DNA of 64,000 bases, taken from NCBI GenBank assembly GCA_018894105.1, contig CM032119.1, positions 20,663,246 to 20,727,245 on the forward strand, read 5' to 3'. Position numbers and translations under genes: made by a program. Source of the stretch: Jacaranda mimosifolia. Taxonomy: Eukaryota; Streptophyta; Magnoliopsida; Lamiales; Bignoniaceae. Shown piece by piece: positions 45,801 to 57,352 of the stretch. The number at the start of each line of letters is the position of its first letter. Position 1 is the stretch's first letter. The notes beneath the pieces are model-generated. The model was not told where the DNA came from. It ran no database searches and worked only from the letters and a program-made list of their open reading frames with translations.

Positions 45801-48640
45801 ATTATTTAAGTTTCAAGTGTTCTACTAATGGATTATCCAAAATTTGTACTGCAATTGTTAAGGTTTTATACTTCAACAGTTCTGAAACTGTACTTCACTT
45901 TATCTAAAATTGAACTGCAATTGCTAAGGTTTTATACTTCAAGTGTTCTGAAATTGTAATTCATTGTATCTAAACTTGTACTTCAATTATTTGAATCTAT
46001 TATTTTTGTTTTATACTTCATGTGTTCTACTAATGGATTATCCAAAATCGTACTGCAATTGCTAAGGATTTATACTTCAAGGGTTCTGAAATTATACTTC
46101 TTTTTATATAAAAATTGTACTTCTATTTTCTGAAATTATACTTTATTTTACCTAAACCTATACTATATTCATCGAAGTTCTATACTTCAAGTGTTCTGAA
46201 ATTGTACTTCATTTTATCTAAACTTGTACTTTAGTTATCTAAATCTATTATTTAAGCTTCAAGTGTTCTACTAATGGATTATCCAAAATTTGTACTGCAA
46301 TTGCTAAGGTTTTATACTTCAGCAGTTCTGAAACTGTACTTTACTTTATCTAAAATTGAACTGCAATTGCTAAGGTTTTATACTTCAAGTCTTCTGAAAT
46401 TGTACTTCATTGTATCTAAACTTGTACTTCAATTATTTGAATCTATTATTTTAGTTTTATACTTCGGGTGTTCTACTAATGGATTATCCAAAATCATACT
46501 GCAATTGCTAAGGATTTATACTTCAAGTGTTCTGAAATTGTACTTCTTTTTATATAAAATTGTACTTCTATTTTCTGAAATTATACTTTATTTTACCTAA
46601 ACTTATACTATATTCATCGAAGTTCTATACTTCAAGTATTCTGAAATTGTAGTTCATTTTATCTAAACTTGTACTTTAGTTATCTAAATCTATTATTTAA
46701 GCTTCAAGTGTTCTACTAATGGATTATCCAAAATTTGTGCTGCAATTGTTAAGGTTTTATACTTCAACAGTTCTGAAACTGTACTTCACTTTATCTAAAA
46801 TTGTACTGCAATTGCTAAGGTTTTATACTTCAAGTGTTCTGAAATTGTAATTCATTGTATCTAAACTTGTACTTCAATTATTTGAATCTATTATTTTAGT
46901 TTTATACTTCATGTGTTCTACTAATGGATTATCCAAAATCGTACTGCAATTGCTAAGGATTTATACTTCAAGGGTTCTGAAATTGTACTTCTTTTTATAT
47001 AAAATTGTACTTCTATTTTCTGAAATTATACTTTATTTTACCTAAACCTATCCTATATTAATTGAAGTTCTATACTTCAGGTGTTCTGAAATTGTACTTT
47101 ATTTTATCTAAACTTATATTTCAGTTATCTGAATCTATTATTTAAGCTTCAAGTGTTCTACTAATGGATTATCCAAATTTTGTACTGCAATTGCTAAGGT
47201 TTTATATTTCAAGTGTTCTGAAATTGTATTTCTTTTTATATAAAATTGTACTTCTATTTTCTGAAATTATACTTTATTTTACCTAAACCTATACTCTATT
47301 CATTGAAGTTCTATACTTTAGGTGTTCTGAAATTGTACTTTATTTTATCTAAACTTATACTTCATTTTCTGAATCTATTATTTAAGCTTCAAGTGTTCTA
47401 CAAATGGATTATCCAAAATTTGTACTGCAATTGCTAAGGTTTTATACTTCAGGAGTTTTAAAATTGTACTTCACTTTATCTAAAATTGTACTGCAATTGC
47501 TAAGGTTTTATACTTCAAGTGTTCTGAAATTGTACTTCATTCTATCTAAACTTGTACTTCAATTATCTGAATCTATTATTTAGTTTTATGGTTTAAGTGT
47601 TTTACCAATGGATTATCCAAAATTGTACTACAATTGCTAAGGATTTATACTTCAAGTGTTTTGAAATTGTGCTTCTTTTTATATAAAATTGTACTTTTGT
47701 TTTCTGAAATTATAATTCATTTTACCTAAACCTATATTCTATCATTGAAGTTCTATACTTCAAGTGTTCTGAAATTGTACTTCATTTTATCTAAACTTGT
47801 ACTTCAATTATCTGAATCTATTCTTTAGTTTTATGCTTCAAGTGTTCTACTAATGGATTATTCAAAATTGTACTGCAATTGCTAAGAATTTATACTTCAA
47901 GTGTTTTAAAATTGTACTTCTGTTTTCTAAAATTATAATTCATTTTACCTAAGCCTGTACTTTATTCATTGAATTTCTATACTTCAATTGTTCTAAAATT
48001 GTACTTCATTTTATCTAAACTTGTACTTCCATTATCTGAATCTACTATTTAGTTTTATGCTTCAAGTGTTCTGCTAATAGATTATCCAAAATCGTACTAC
48101 AATTGCTAAGGATTTATACTTCAAGTGTTCTGAAATTGTACTTCTTTTTATATAAAATTGTACTTCTATTTTCTAAAATTATAATTCATTTTACCTAAAC
48201 CTGTACTCTATTCATTGAAGTTCTATACTTCAAGTGTTCTGAAATTGTACTTCATTTTATCTAAACTTGTACTTCATTTTATCTAAACTTCAACTAATAG
48301 ATTATCGAAAAATTGTACTGCAATTGCTAAGGTTTTATACGTCAAGTGTTTCCGAAATTGTACCTCACTTCATTAAAATTATACTTAACCTTTTACGTAA
48401 AGTTGTACTACATTATTTAAGTTTTATAAAGTTCCATTAATTTGTATACTTCATTTTACCTAAAGTTCTATACTTCAAGTGTTTTACTTATTGATTATCC
48501 AAAATGTACTGCAATTGCTAGCGTTTTGTACTTCTATTGTTCTGAAATTGTATTTTGTTTATTTGAAACTATACCACCATGCTGAATTGTTCAACATATT
48601 GTACTTTATTTTACCTAAAATTGTACTTCATTTGTCAACC
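42822..48640 (+). repeat. Array 1: ~5.8-kb tandem array between transposase exons
   Basis: Repeats are built from short modules such as TTGTACTTCATTTTATC, TTATACTTCAAGTGTTCTG and ACTAATGGATTATCCAAAA. Marker ATGGATTATCC recurs about 24 times at spacings alternating near 205 and 240 bp, a roughly 445-bp dimer. Stretches at 43440-44160 and 45140-45860 share private variants at an offset of about 1693 bp, a duplication inside the array. Leu/Tyr/Phe-rich open frames here (such as 46274-46600) are repeat translations, not genes. Its place between donor and acceptor makes it an intron in the original gene. Confidence 0.88.
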
Positions 48641-48646
48641 GTAAAG

Positions 48647-50165
48647 GATGCAGTAGAGGAAGAAATTGGTTCAACCAATGCATCGCACAATGAATTGGCT
48701 TTAATTAGCAACTTAATTGATGCATGGAGGAATTACATATATGGAAAGGGTTAGACATTCAAGGATGCTCAGGAGTTCAGAATTATTCTTAAGAATTATG
48801 TGGTGTCTACTTTGCGGTCATTTAAATACAAGAAAAATGACAACAAAAAAGTCATAGCCTTTTGCAGTGATGAGAATTGCAAATGGAGAATCTATGCATC
48901 AAGGCATGAGGCTGATAAATTATTTGGCATTCAAAAATGCAATTTAGAGCACACATGTGGTGAGGCTAATCTTCGAAGAATGGGACATCCGAAAGCCGAT
49001 TCCACTTGGGTTGCTAACATCGTGAAGGATAAATTGAGATTAGAGCTATGTTATCGGCCCTCTACCACATTGAAAGATATCCACAGAGAATACGATGTGG
49101 AACTTAGGTACCATAAAGCATGGATAGGTAAGGATTAGCTACGTATGATATCTATGACGCTGAGAAGGGATTTTATCATAAGTTAAGGTGGTACTATGAT
49201 GGTGTGAAGAGGACAAACCCTAGAAGTATTGCAGACTGTGAGATAGACCCAATTAGTCAAAAATTTCGTCGGCTATTTATATGTTTCAGTGCCTACCTTA
49301 TTGGTTTTCTCATGGCATGTAGGCCGTTGATATTCTTAGACGGCACCCATATTAAAAATAAATACAAAGGAAGCTTACTCAGTGCTGTCAGTAAGGATGC
49401 TAATGATGACTTATTCACGCTAGCATATGCAGTTGTTGACTCTGAAAATGATATTAATTGAGAGTGGTTCTGCTTTAAGCTAAGAAGTATCTTAGATTCT
49501 CAATATCTGCCCAGCTTATCAAGGTTTACTTTCTTCTCCGATCGACATCCATGTCTTCTTAAGGCCCTCCCCATGATATTTCCCGATAGCCACCATTCAT
49601 ATTGCTTGAGACACTTAGTGGATAACTTTAAAAACAAGTAAGAACTTTATCTTTGCTTGTGAAATAATTATGTGAAATAAACTCTAATTCATAACATTTA
49701 GCACATTACTGATCTATTATTTTAAATTCAAGTATTAAGGAAGTACCCTCTATATAACAAGAAACATTGGTGTTCTGTTTTTATGAAAGTTGTATTTGCG
49801 CCTACAAGGCAGAAGTATACTTGATATATAGACAGCATCTTGGAGTATTGCTGCTTGCCAGAGACTTATGATGCAGTCTGACCCACAATGTTGGGCAAAT
49901 TCCTTATTCAGTGGACATCAATGGATGGGTAATAAACAATAATCAAGCAGAATGTTGGAATAATTGGGTTAAACCAAGCCGATTTATGCCAGTTGCAGCC
50001 ATGGTTGATCACATACGCATGCATGATGTATGATCGACGAAAAGAAACTCATACGATGGTTGGTCAATTATGTTCCAAGCAAGAGAAGAAGTTGGCAATC
50101 AATCATATGCGTTCTCGTAACTTAAAAGTTTTCATGTTTCCAATGAATTCACTGTTCAATTTCAA
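48647..50165 (+). pseudogene. MULE transposase, DNA-binding and catalytic exons
   Basis: After CCGTAAAG, exon 48647 onward has the MuDR DNA-binding block (F-R-I-I-L-K-N-Y-V, C-K-W-R-I-Y-A-S-R, H-T-C). A frameshift near 49133 follows, then the catalytic core: L-D-G-T-H-I-K-N-K-Y-K-G (first Asp), F-F-S-D-R-H-P (second Asp), Y-C-L-R-H-L. The donor is at 49638. The next exon from about 49733 has Y-N-K-K-H-W-C-S-V and N-N-N-Q-A-E-C-W-N-N-W (catalytic Glu). Stops include TAG in G-K-G-x-T-F and TGA after N-D-I-N at 49459. The terminal SWIM zinc finger is not found: sequence passes into array 2. DDE residues are kept but the frame is not. Confidence 0.85.
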
Positions 50166-51690
50166 TTGAATTGAATCGTACTTCTGCAAAGCACCATTTA
50201 TACTTTGTTTGTTCTACATTTTCCCATCATATTGTACTGAAATTCACTGCCCAGTTTCAACTGAATTGAAATGTACTTCAACATATCATCATTTATACTT
50301 TGTTAGCTCTACGTTTGCACTTCACTTCCCTCAAATTCAATGTCAAGTTTCAAATAAATTGAATTATACTTCAACATAATATTATTTATACTTTGTTAGT
50401 TCAAGGTTTGTACTTCATTTTCCTCATATTGTACTGAAATGCACTGTCAAATTTCAAATGAATTGAATTGTACTTCAATTTAATTGAAGTGTACTTCAAC
50501 ACAACACAATTTATACTTTGTTTGTTCTAGTTTGGACTTCATTTCCATCTTATTGTACTCAAATTCACTTCTCAGTTTGATTTTAATAGAAGTGTACTTC
50601 AATGTAACACTATTTATACTTTGTTAGTTCTAGGTTTGTACTTTATTTTCTTTATATTGTACTCAAATTTAGTGCAAATTTCTATTAAATTGAAGTGTAC
50701 TTCAATGTAACACCATTTATACTTTGTTAGTTCTAGGTCTGTACTTCATTCCCTGATATTTTACTCAAATCACTTCCAAATTTCAAATGAATTGAATTGT
50801 ACTTCAACACAACACTATTTATACTTTGTTTGTTTTACGTTTCTACTTCATTTCCATCATATTGTACTGAAATTCACTGCTCAATTTCAATTGAATTGAA
50901 TCGTCCTTCCACATAGCACCATTTATACTTTGTTTGTTCTGTATTTTCCCATCATATTGTACTAAAATTCACTATCCAGTATCAACTGAATTGAAATGTA
51001 CTTCAACATAGCACAGTTTATACTTTATTAGTTCTAGGTTTGTACTTCATTTTCCTCATATTGTACTCAAATTTAGTGCCAAATTTCAATTAAATTGAAG
51101 TGTACTTCAACGTAACACCATTTATACTTTGTTAGTTCTGGGTTTATACTTCATTTCCCTCATATTGTACTCAAATTCAATGCCAAAATTTAATTAAATT
51201 GAAGTATACTTCAGCACAGCACCATTTATACTTTGTTTGTTCTATATTTATGCTTCATTTCTATCATATTGTACTCAAATTCGTTGCCCAGTTTCAATTT
51301 AATTGAAGTGTACTTCAACATAGCACCATTTATACTTTGTTTGTTCTACGTTTGTACTTTATTTCCATCATATTGTACTCAAATTTGCTTCTCAGTTTCA
51401 TTTTAATAGAAGTGTACTTCAACATAACACCATTTATACTTTGTTAGTTCTAGGTTTGTACTTCATTTCCCTGATATTGTACTCAATTTCATTGCCAAAT
51501 TTCAAATGAATTATATTGCACTTTAACACAACACCATTTATACTTTGTTAATTCTAGGTTTGTACTTCATTTCCCTGATATTGTACTCAATTTCACTGCC
51601 AAATTTCAAATGAATTATATTGTACTTCAACATAACATCATTTATACTTTGTTTGTTTCATGTTTGTACTTCATTTCCATCATACTGTAC
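50166..51690 (+). repeat. Array 2: ~100-bp tandem array at the transposase 3' end
   Basis: About 15 units, marked by CATTTATACTTTGTT recurring near 50207, 50288, 50384 and so on to 51640. Each unit contains AATTCACTG.C.A.TTTCAA.TGAATTGAA, which resembles the last coding bases before the array (AATGAATTCACTGTTCAATT, 50141-50160), followed by TGTACTTCAACA. The array therefore seems to have amplified the exon edge. Confidence 0.85.
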
Positions 51691-51794
51691 TGAAATTAAA
51701 ATATTACAAATACTTGATAGAAAATTACACTTACATAAAAAATAATATTATAAACAAAGTATGCTTCAATTTACTTATGTATTTGCATAAAAAA
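51691..51794. other. Convergence point of the two MULE genes
   Basis: About 100 bp, AT-rich, between the last array-2 unit and the Ulp1-like stop. It would hold the 3' ends of both genes. Confidence 0.4.
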
Positions 51795-52860
51795 TATGAT
51801 TCAAGCCCTGGCATTTTCATGACTTAAAATGGTATGTGCCATATGTCCATGATATTCATCGATGTCAATTGTTTTAGCAGTCCTCCAGTACTCGATGGTG
51901 TCTATAGCAAAACATTCTGCCCAAAGGCACACATAGACACCATAATCCACTGAACCCTGTTGCTGTCTGTTTCTTTTTACCATCATGTTTTTGTCCACAC
52001 GACACCCCAATGAAAGCTTTATGTACCGAGAATAGAATGCAGCCTACAAAAATATTGATCAGTTGTTGACTCCCTACTTTATGAAGAAATCTTAGGGAAA
52101 GAAAGCAAACTTACAATAGCACTAGCTATCGGTTTGTATCGGGAGGCCATTATTGAATTCATGTACAAGAAAAAATAAGTCGAGGTGTCAAGTACAACCA
52201 AGAACCAGTGATGGTGCCGAAAAATTGGTAGGAGTATGAAACGACACTGGTTTACAACATCCAATGTGAGCTCTTCCAAATCTTTACGGGTGAAAGAGTT
52301 AAGTTTATTTATGAACTCTACAAATTCTACATTCGTAATATCCTGGATGTTGCGTCCCTCGAGTTGGTCTAATATATCATCCTGTGAAATATAAAACAAA
52401 TAGTTAGACTCATTGGAAACGTGAACTAAATTAAGTTAGGAAATTGCCACATACCTGCGCTATTGTGGACGTAAACCACACCTTGTGGTGACTCTTGTTG
52501 CCAAAAGATGGGCTACATAATATCAACATGTAGCAATCCACTATATCACCAGTAAGTTGTCCTCCAAATAAGAGCTCACAAAAGTTTTTTCTATCTAGAA
52601 AGTGTCTTTCTCCCTTCCAAACAGTCATCCTACACAATTGTTAATTGTTAGTTCATATACCAATATATCAAAAAGAAAAATAATAAGCAAATTTTGTTAC
52701 CTTAAATTATCTCTTCTAAGAAAGTTGTCGATAAATTCTCGTCTTTCTTCTAGAATACTAGCATGACCTCTATAATCAGCCCTTCCTTTATAGGGATCAG
52801 GCAATTCAATCTTTGAGCTAAGTGGTTCATCTGCCTCCTAGATTGGGCTACTGTCTTTTG
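51795..52860 (-). pseudogene. Ulp1-like (C48) cysteine protease domain, catalytic residues lost
   Basis: Four exon-like blocks on the minus strand. 52850-52700 includes D-P-Y-K-G-R-A-D-Y-R-G and F-L-R-R-D-N-L-R before GTAAC. 52637-52440 includes M-T-V-W-K-G-E. 52385-52090 holds the catalytic His in F-R-H-H-H-W-F-L-V-V-L-D (His codon 52208-52210). 52020-51801 holds Q-Q-Q-G-S-V-D-Y-G-V-Y-V-C. In Ulp1 proteases the Asp of D-S and the Cys of D-C-G are catalytic. Here they read Asn (52157-52159) and Tyr (51942-51944), both single G-to-A changes from Asp and Cys codons. Active Ulp1 proteases cut SUMO-like conjugates; the role in MULEs is unknown. This copy is dead. Confidence 0.82.
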
Positions 52861-52869
52861 TCTCTTGGG

Positions 52870-53560
52870 GTACAAAACACAGTACATTAGGTACAAAGTA
52901 TCAACTATTGAAGTACAAACTATCAGCACATTAAGTACAAATATCACCAACGTGGAGTACAAAATATCAGCACATTAAGTATAAATATGACCAACATGGA
53001 GTATAAGATATCATCATATTAAGTACAAATATCACCAACATGGAGTACAACATATCAGCACATTAAGTACAGATATCTCCAACATGGAGTACAAAATACC
53101 AGCACATCAAGTACAAATATCTCCAACATATAGTACAAAATATCAGCACATCAAGTACAAATATCTCCAATATATAGTACAAAACAACAGTACATTAAGT
53201 ACATATATCTCCAACATATAGTACAAAATATCAACATATTAAGTACAAATATCTCCAACATAAAGTACAAGATATTAGCACATTAAATACAAAATCACCA
53301 ACATGAAGTACAAAATATCATCACATTAAGTACAGATATCCCAACATGAAGTACAAAATATCAGCACATCAAGTACAAATATCTTCAACATGGAGTACAA
53401 AAGATCAGCACATTAAGTACAAATATCTCCAACATGAAGTACAAAATATAGCACATTAAGTACAAATATCACCAACATGAAGTATAAGATATCATCAATT
53501 AAGTACACATATCAACTAATCAAGTATAAGATATCGTTACATTTAGTACAAACAGATAGT
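52870..53560 (-). repeat. Array 3: ~55-bp tandem array inside the Ulp1-like gene
   Basis: About 13 units of the form AGCACATTAAGTACAAATATC plus TCCAACATGGAGTACAAAATA. It sits between the linker exon and the protease exons, so it is probably intronic. On the gene's sense strand each unit shows TGTACTTAAT and TGTACTCC. Confidence 0.88.
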
Positions 53561-53589
53561 TTACAAATGAAATGCAAATAGCAAAAAAT

Positions 53590-55230
53590 CAAAACATTAA
53601 GTAGTTTACAACACCTTCTTCTCTTCTTGTTCTTTGTTTTTTTTTTGCACGAGCACGAGTATGATAGGTCTTTGTCACTTGTCTTGCACGTTTGGCTAAT
53701 GTGGTGCTCGAGGGGCTGACAAAATCTGGAGATTTCCTTTTTGACTTCCGTCAGCTCGATTACGCACATCTATCACAATCCAGGACATGACATTTGCTAC
53801 TTCAATCTCAGATTCCTCAAACTCTGCCACATGAATTGGTACATTAAGTTCTATCTTCAAAGGGATGGGGGAATCTGAAAGATCATGATGGTGTTTTGTT
53901 CGACTTTCTTCATCCACCGTACCTTCAGATTCATCTCCTTCTTTCTTTGCATCATCTACCAAATCATGTCCCCCTTCATATACATACTCACCAGCTTCAT
54001 GTTCATGCTCCCCTTCCTCGGCTAGATACCCTACTCCTTCATTGCAATCGTATCGAATGAAGCAATATTTTCTTTCAATGTTTTAATTTCTTCATCTTTC
54101 ACTTTAATAATTGCTTCATATGTTGTATGATCACAAATATGGACTTCACTGATAGCAGTACTGGCAGCCTCTAATTTCTTGATCAAAACTGCCAATTCAA
54201 ACTCCTCTGGAGCAAAGTTGAGAGCTACAACCAATTACAATGAAAATAATTATCAAATTCAAATTATTATACAAAAAACTAATAATGAATTATTACAATT
54301 ATTACCATATCTGTTGTAACTTGTTTCAATTTATTCTCTGCCTCCTCTACATTATTTGAGAGTTTGCTATCCTTCTACCTTGTAAAAGCGTGGAAACTCA
54401 AACATACTCTCTAGTGACCCCAGTGATGGGATGCATTCGTAAACACATGCCTGTCATTCATAAATCGAAAAATTATACTCACTTAAATATAAATATAATC
54501 AATGTTATTAGAAAGATGAAGTAAACACTTACCATTAAACCGATTGTGCACCCGTCAATGTACTTCTTGGTTCTTTCTCCACCTCCTCCTAAATGGTTCC
54601 TCATATCTTGGACACGAAAATTGTATGCAGCTATGCCCCATGCATACAGACCAACTCTAGAAATTATCCAAGTGTTGTAGGAGAAATCGTGGAGTCCAAT
54701 AATTAGATGTTGGAAACATAAAACAATTAAAAACAAAAAGTATGTACAACCTACAAAAATCATTCAAGTCTTTCTCACTATCTTTATATACATACTCCTC
54801 AAATTTTTTTGCTATTTCAGATCTAGTTATATTCTGCAGCTTTCCCAAAAAAAGGCGGTCAAATATTGAAGACTTCATCTTCAATGTTATATCAACAGAT
54901 TACCCCACATGTGGCAACCCTAAAACCATAGAAAATTCAACTGCAGAAAAATGAACATCAACCCCCTCCGCAAAAGGAAATGATAGCTTTTCTGGGTCAA
55001 ACCTCCTAAGTTAAATTCAAGCTTTTCCTAAGTATAGCTTCAAGCCGAATGAAGCTTGATTTAACTTAGGCATATCCATGTATATATAGAAAAGGGTCTT
55101 CTTCAATGCATCAAAATGTTTTGACCCCATCTTGGACTTCACAAGCTCCAATTTACTCTGAAAATATTGGGGGGAGCAACAAGAGCAGACCTCATAATGT
55201 CTTGGCTTTGCTGCAATCAGATAAAGAAAA
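53590..55230 (-). pseudogene. Ulp1-like gene, amino-terminal and linker exons
   Basis: Minus-strand blocks in order: 55223-54920 (P-R-H-Y-E-V-C-S-C-C; A-L-K-K-T-L-F; V-D-V-H-F-S-A-V-E-F-S-M-V-L-G-L-P). 54884-54745 (S-S-I-F-D-R-L-F; D-L-N-D-F-C-R-L-Y-I-L; C-F-M-F-P-T-S-N-Y). 54665-54540 (V-G-L-Y-A-W-G-I-A-A-Y). 54234-54031 is a short coiled-coil-like block. 53962-53600 is an acidic then basic, nuclear-signal-like linker (K-K-K-Q-R-T-R-R). The upstream domain resembles the DUF1985-type segment that precedes Ulp1 in plant transposon-borne proteins. Stops such as TGA and shifts are present. Confidence 0.7.
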
Positions 55231-55244
55231 ATTAGTATATGCAC

Positions 55245-56600
55245 AGATTATAAACTAACACTTTTAGATAATGTGTACTAAAAGTTTGAATGTTTTGTAC
55301 TACAGATGCTTCTAAAATGTACTGCAAATACACAGAATATATACTATACTTTCAGTTAGTGTATACTACAGACTAAAATATTTTGTACTACAGTTGCTTC
55401 TAAAATGTACTGCAGATACATAGATTATATACTACACTTTCAGTTAATGTATACTACACGCTTGAATGATTTTGTACTATAGATGCTGCTAAAATGTACT
55501 GCATGTACACAGATTATATACTATGATTTCATTTAATCTGCGGGCTTGAATGTTTTGTACTACAAATGCTTCTAAAATGTACTGCAGATAAACAGATTAT
55601 ATACTACACTTTCAGTTAATGTATACTGCAGGCTTGAATGTTTTTGTACTACAGATGCTTCTAAAATGTACTGCAGATAAACAGATTATATACTACACTT
55701 TCAGTTAATGTATACTGCAAGCTTGAATGATTTTGTACTACAAATGCTTCTAAAATGTACTGCAGTTACACAGGTTATATACTATAATTTCATTTAATCT
55801 ACAGGCTTGAATGATTTTGTACTCCATATGCTTCTAAAATGTACTGCATGTACACAGATTATAAACTACAATTTCAGTTAGTGTATACTGCACGCTTGAA
55901 TGTTTTGTACTGCAGTTGCTTCTAAAATGTACACAGATTATATACTACACTTTTAGTTAGTGTATACTGCAAGCTTGAATGTTTTGTACTACAGTTACTT
56001 CTAAAATGTACTGCATGTACACAGATTATATACTACACTTTCAGTTAGTGTATACTACAGCCTTGAATGTTTTTGTACTACAGTTCCTTCTAAAATGTAT
56101 TGCAAATACACAAGTTATATACTACACTTTCAGTTAGTGTATACTGCAACTTAAATGTTTTGTACTACAGTTGCTTCTAAAATGTAATGCAGATACACGG
56201 ATTATATACTACACTTTTAGTTAGTTTATATTGCAGGCTTGATGATTTTGTATTACATATGCTTCTAAAATGTACTGCATGTACATAGATTATACTACAC
56301 ATCAGTTAGTGTATACTGCAGGCTTGAATATTTTTGTACTACAGATGCTTCTAAAATTTACTGCATGTACACAGATTATATACTATAATTTCATTTAGTT
56401 TGCAGGCTTGAATGTTTTGTATTACAAATACTTCTAAAATGTATTGTTATTACACATATTATATAATACACTTTTGCCTAATGTGTATATTATTTATACT
56501 ACATTTGCTTCTAAAATATACTGCATTTACACATATTATATACTACACTTTTGCCTAATGTGTACTGCAGGCTTGAATATTTTGTACTACAGATAATATA
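55245..56600 (-). repeat. Array 4: ~88-bp tandem array in the first intron of the Ulp1-like gene
   Basis: About 16 units of ACAGATTATATACTACAC, TTTCAGTTAGTGTATACTGC, AGGCTTGAATG and TTTTGTACTACAGATGCTTC then AAAATGTACTGC. It fills the gap between exon 1 (56877-56940) and the exon ending at 55223. Confidence 0.88.
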
Positions 56601-56876
56601 CTACCATTTTTTGATAATTTTACCGTATAATTTCACCATATAATTTCACATAAAACGAAGTATAAACCCCAAAAAAGTGAAGCACAACTTTCATGTCTTT
56701 CAAGTACAAATTAGAAACTTTCCATCTCACAACAAAAATCATATATATATCAAATGGGTTCAAGTGTATAATAAGTAAAAAAGGAATAAAAACCCTAAAC
56801 ATGAGAAAATAGACCAGAAATAAGTGTAACACTGAAAAATCACGGACATTGAAAACTGTAAATGCAGAAAACATAC

Positions 56877-56940
56877 CTTTATTTCTTTTGCTCACTTCTT
56901 TTTGTACTTCGCTTCTTGTTGCCGATGTTTCTCCTTCCAT
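56877..56940 (-). pseudogene. Ulp1-like gene, first exon
   Basis: The ATG at 56940 opens M-E-G-E-T-S-A-T-R-S-E-V-Q-K and stays open to AAAG|GTATG at 56877/56876, a good donor. It starts about 340 bp inside the right terminus, with a TTC-rich leader near 56975-56990, mirroring the transposase gene at the other end. Confidence 0.6.
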
Positions 56941-57129
56941 TGTCGTAGAAAAATGACAAAAATTTTGGTGTTTTTTTTTCTCTTCTTCTTCTCACGTCAA
57001 TGGCAGAGGAACTATTTCACGCCCTTTTGTCTGGCCGCTTGGAAAAGAAGTCAATTTTAGGAAGAAAAAAAAAAAGAAAGAATTCTTCTTGAAGAGAAAA
57101 ACACATTTCTCAGGTATTTTTGTTGTTTT

Positions 57130-57279
57130 TTCCAGCTACAAGGATATATGGGTCTTTTAAAAAGATATGGGGAGTGATTTCTAAGTTTTGTGAAAAAGTT
57201 GGGAGTTTAGTGTGTACAATTCAAATGGGAACTGATCACTAAAATAAAAGTAGGGTTAGGGATTATTTCTAATTAAATG
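57130..57279 (-). repeat. MULE right terminal inverted repeat
   Basis: Inverse partner of 42049-42190; see that entry. Followed by the 9-mer TTAAAATAA at 57280-57288. Confidence 0.65.
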
Positions 57280-57352
57280 TTAAAATAATGTATCTCATCC
57301 CTGTGAATGCAGAAGAAGCACCACAAAGCCAACTTTGGCAAGTCAATGCTTA

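Larger units (their letters stand above)
42049..57279. mobile_element. 15.2-kb Mutator-like element with Ulp1-like gene and giant tandem arrays
   Basis: A MULE transposase (plus strand, from 42488) and a Ulp1-like cysteine protease gene (minus strand, from 56940) converge. The ends form long degenerate inverted repeats. GTGATCAGTCCC at 42090 matches, inverted, CTGATCAC at 57232-57239, each about 40 bp from the edge, with alignment continuing about 100 bp inward. The 9-mer TTAAAATAA flanks both sides (42040-42048 and 57280-57288), the size of a MULE target duplication. MULEs carrying a Ulp1-like gene are known in plants (Kaonashi or KI-MULE and melon CUMULE). Here about 9 kb of the element is tandem repeat. 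Confidence 0.85.

Noticed and set aside
44136..47437. Leu/Tyr/Phe-rich open frames of 62-108 codons
   Set aside because: They are phase-dependent readings of array 1 and recur with the repeat period; stops recur likewise. No start context or family match.
52870..56600. Regular repeat arrays that superficially resemble a CRISPR array
   Set aside because: Units are contiguous diverged tandem repeats without unique spacers, inside a eukaryotic transposon gene.
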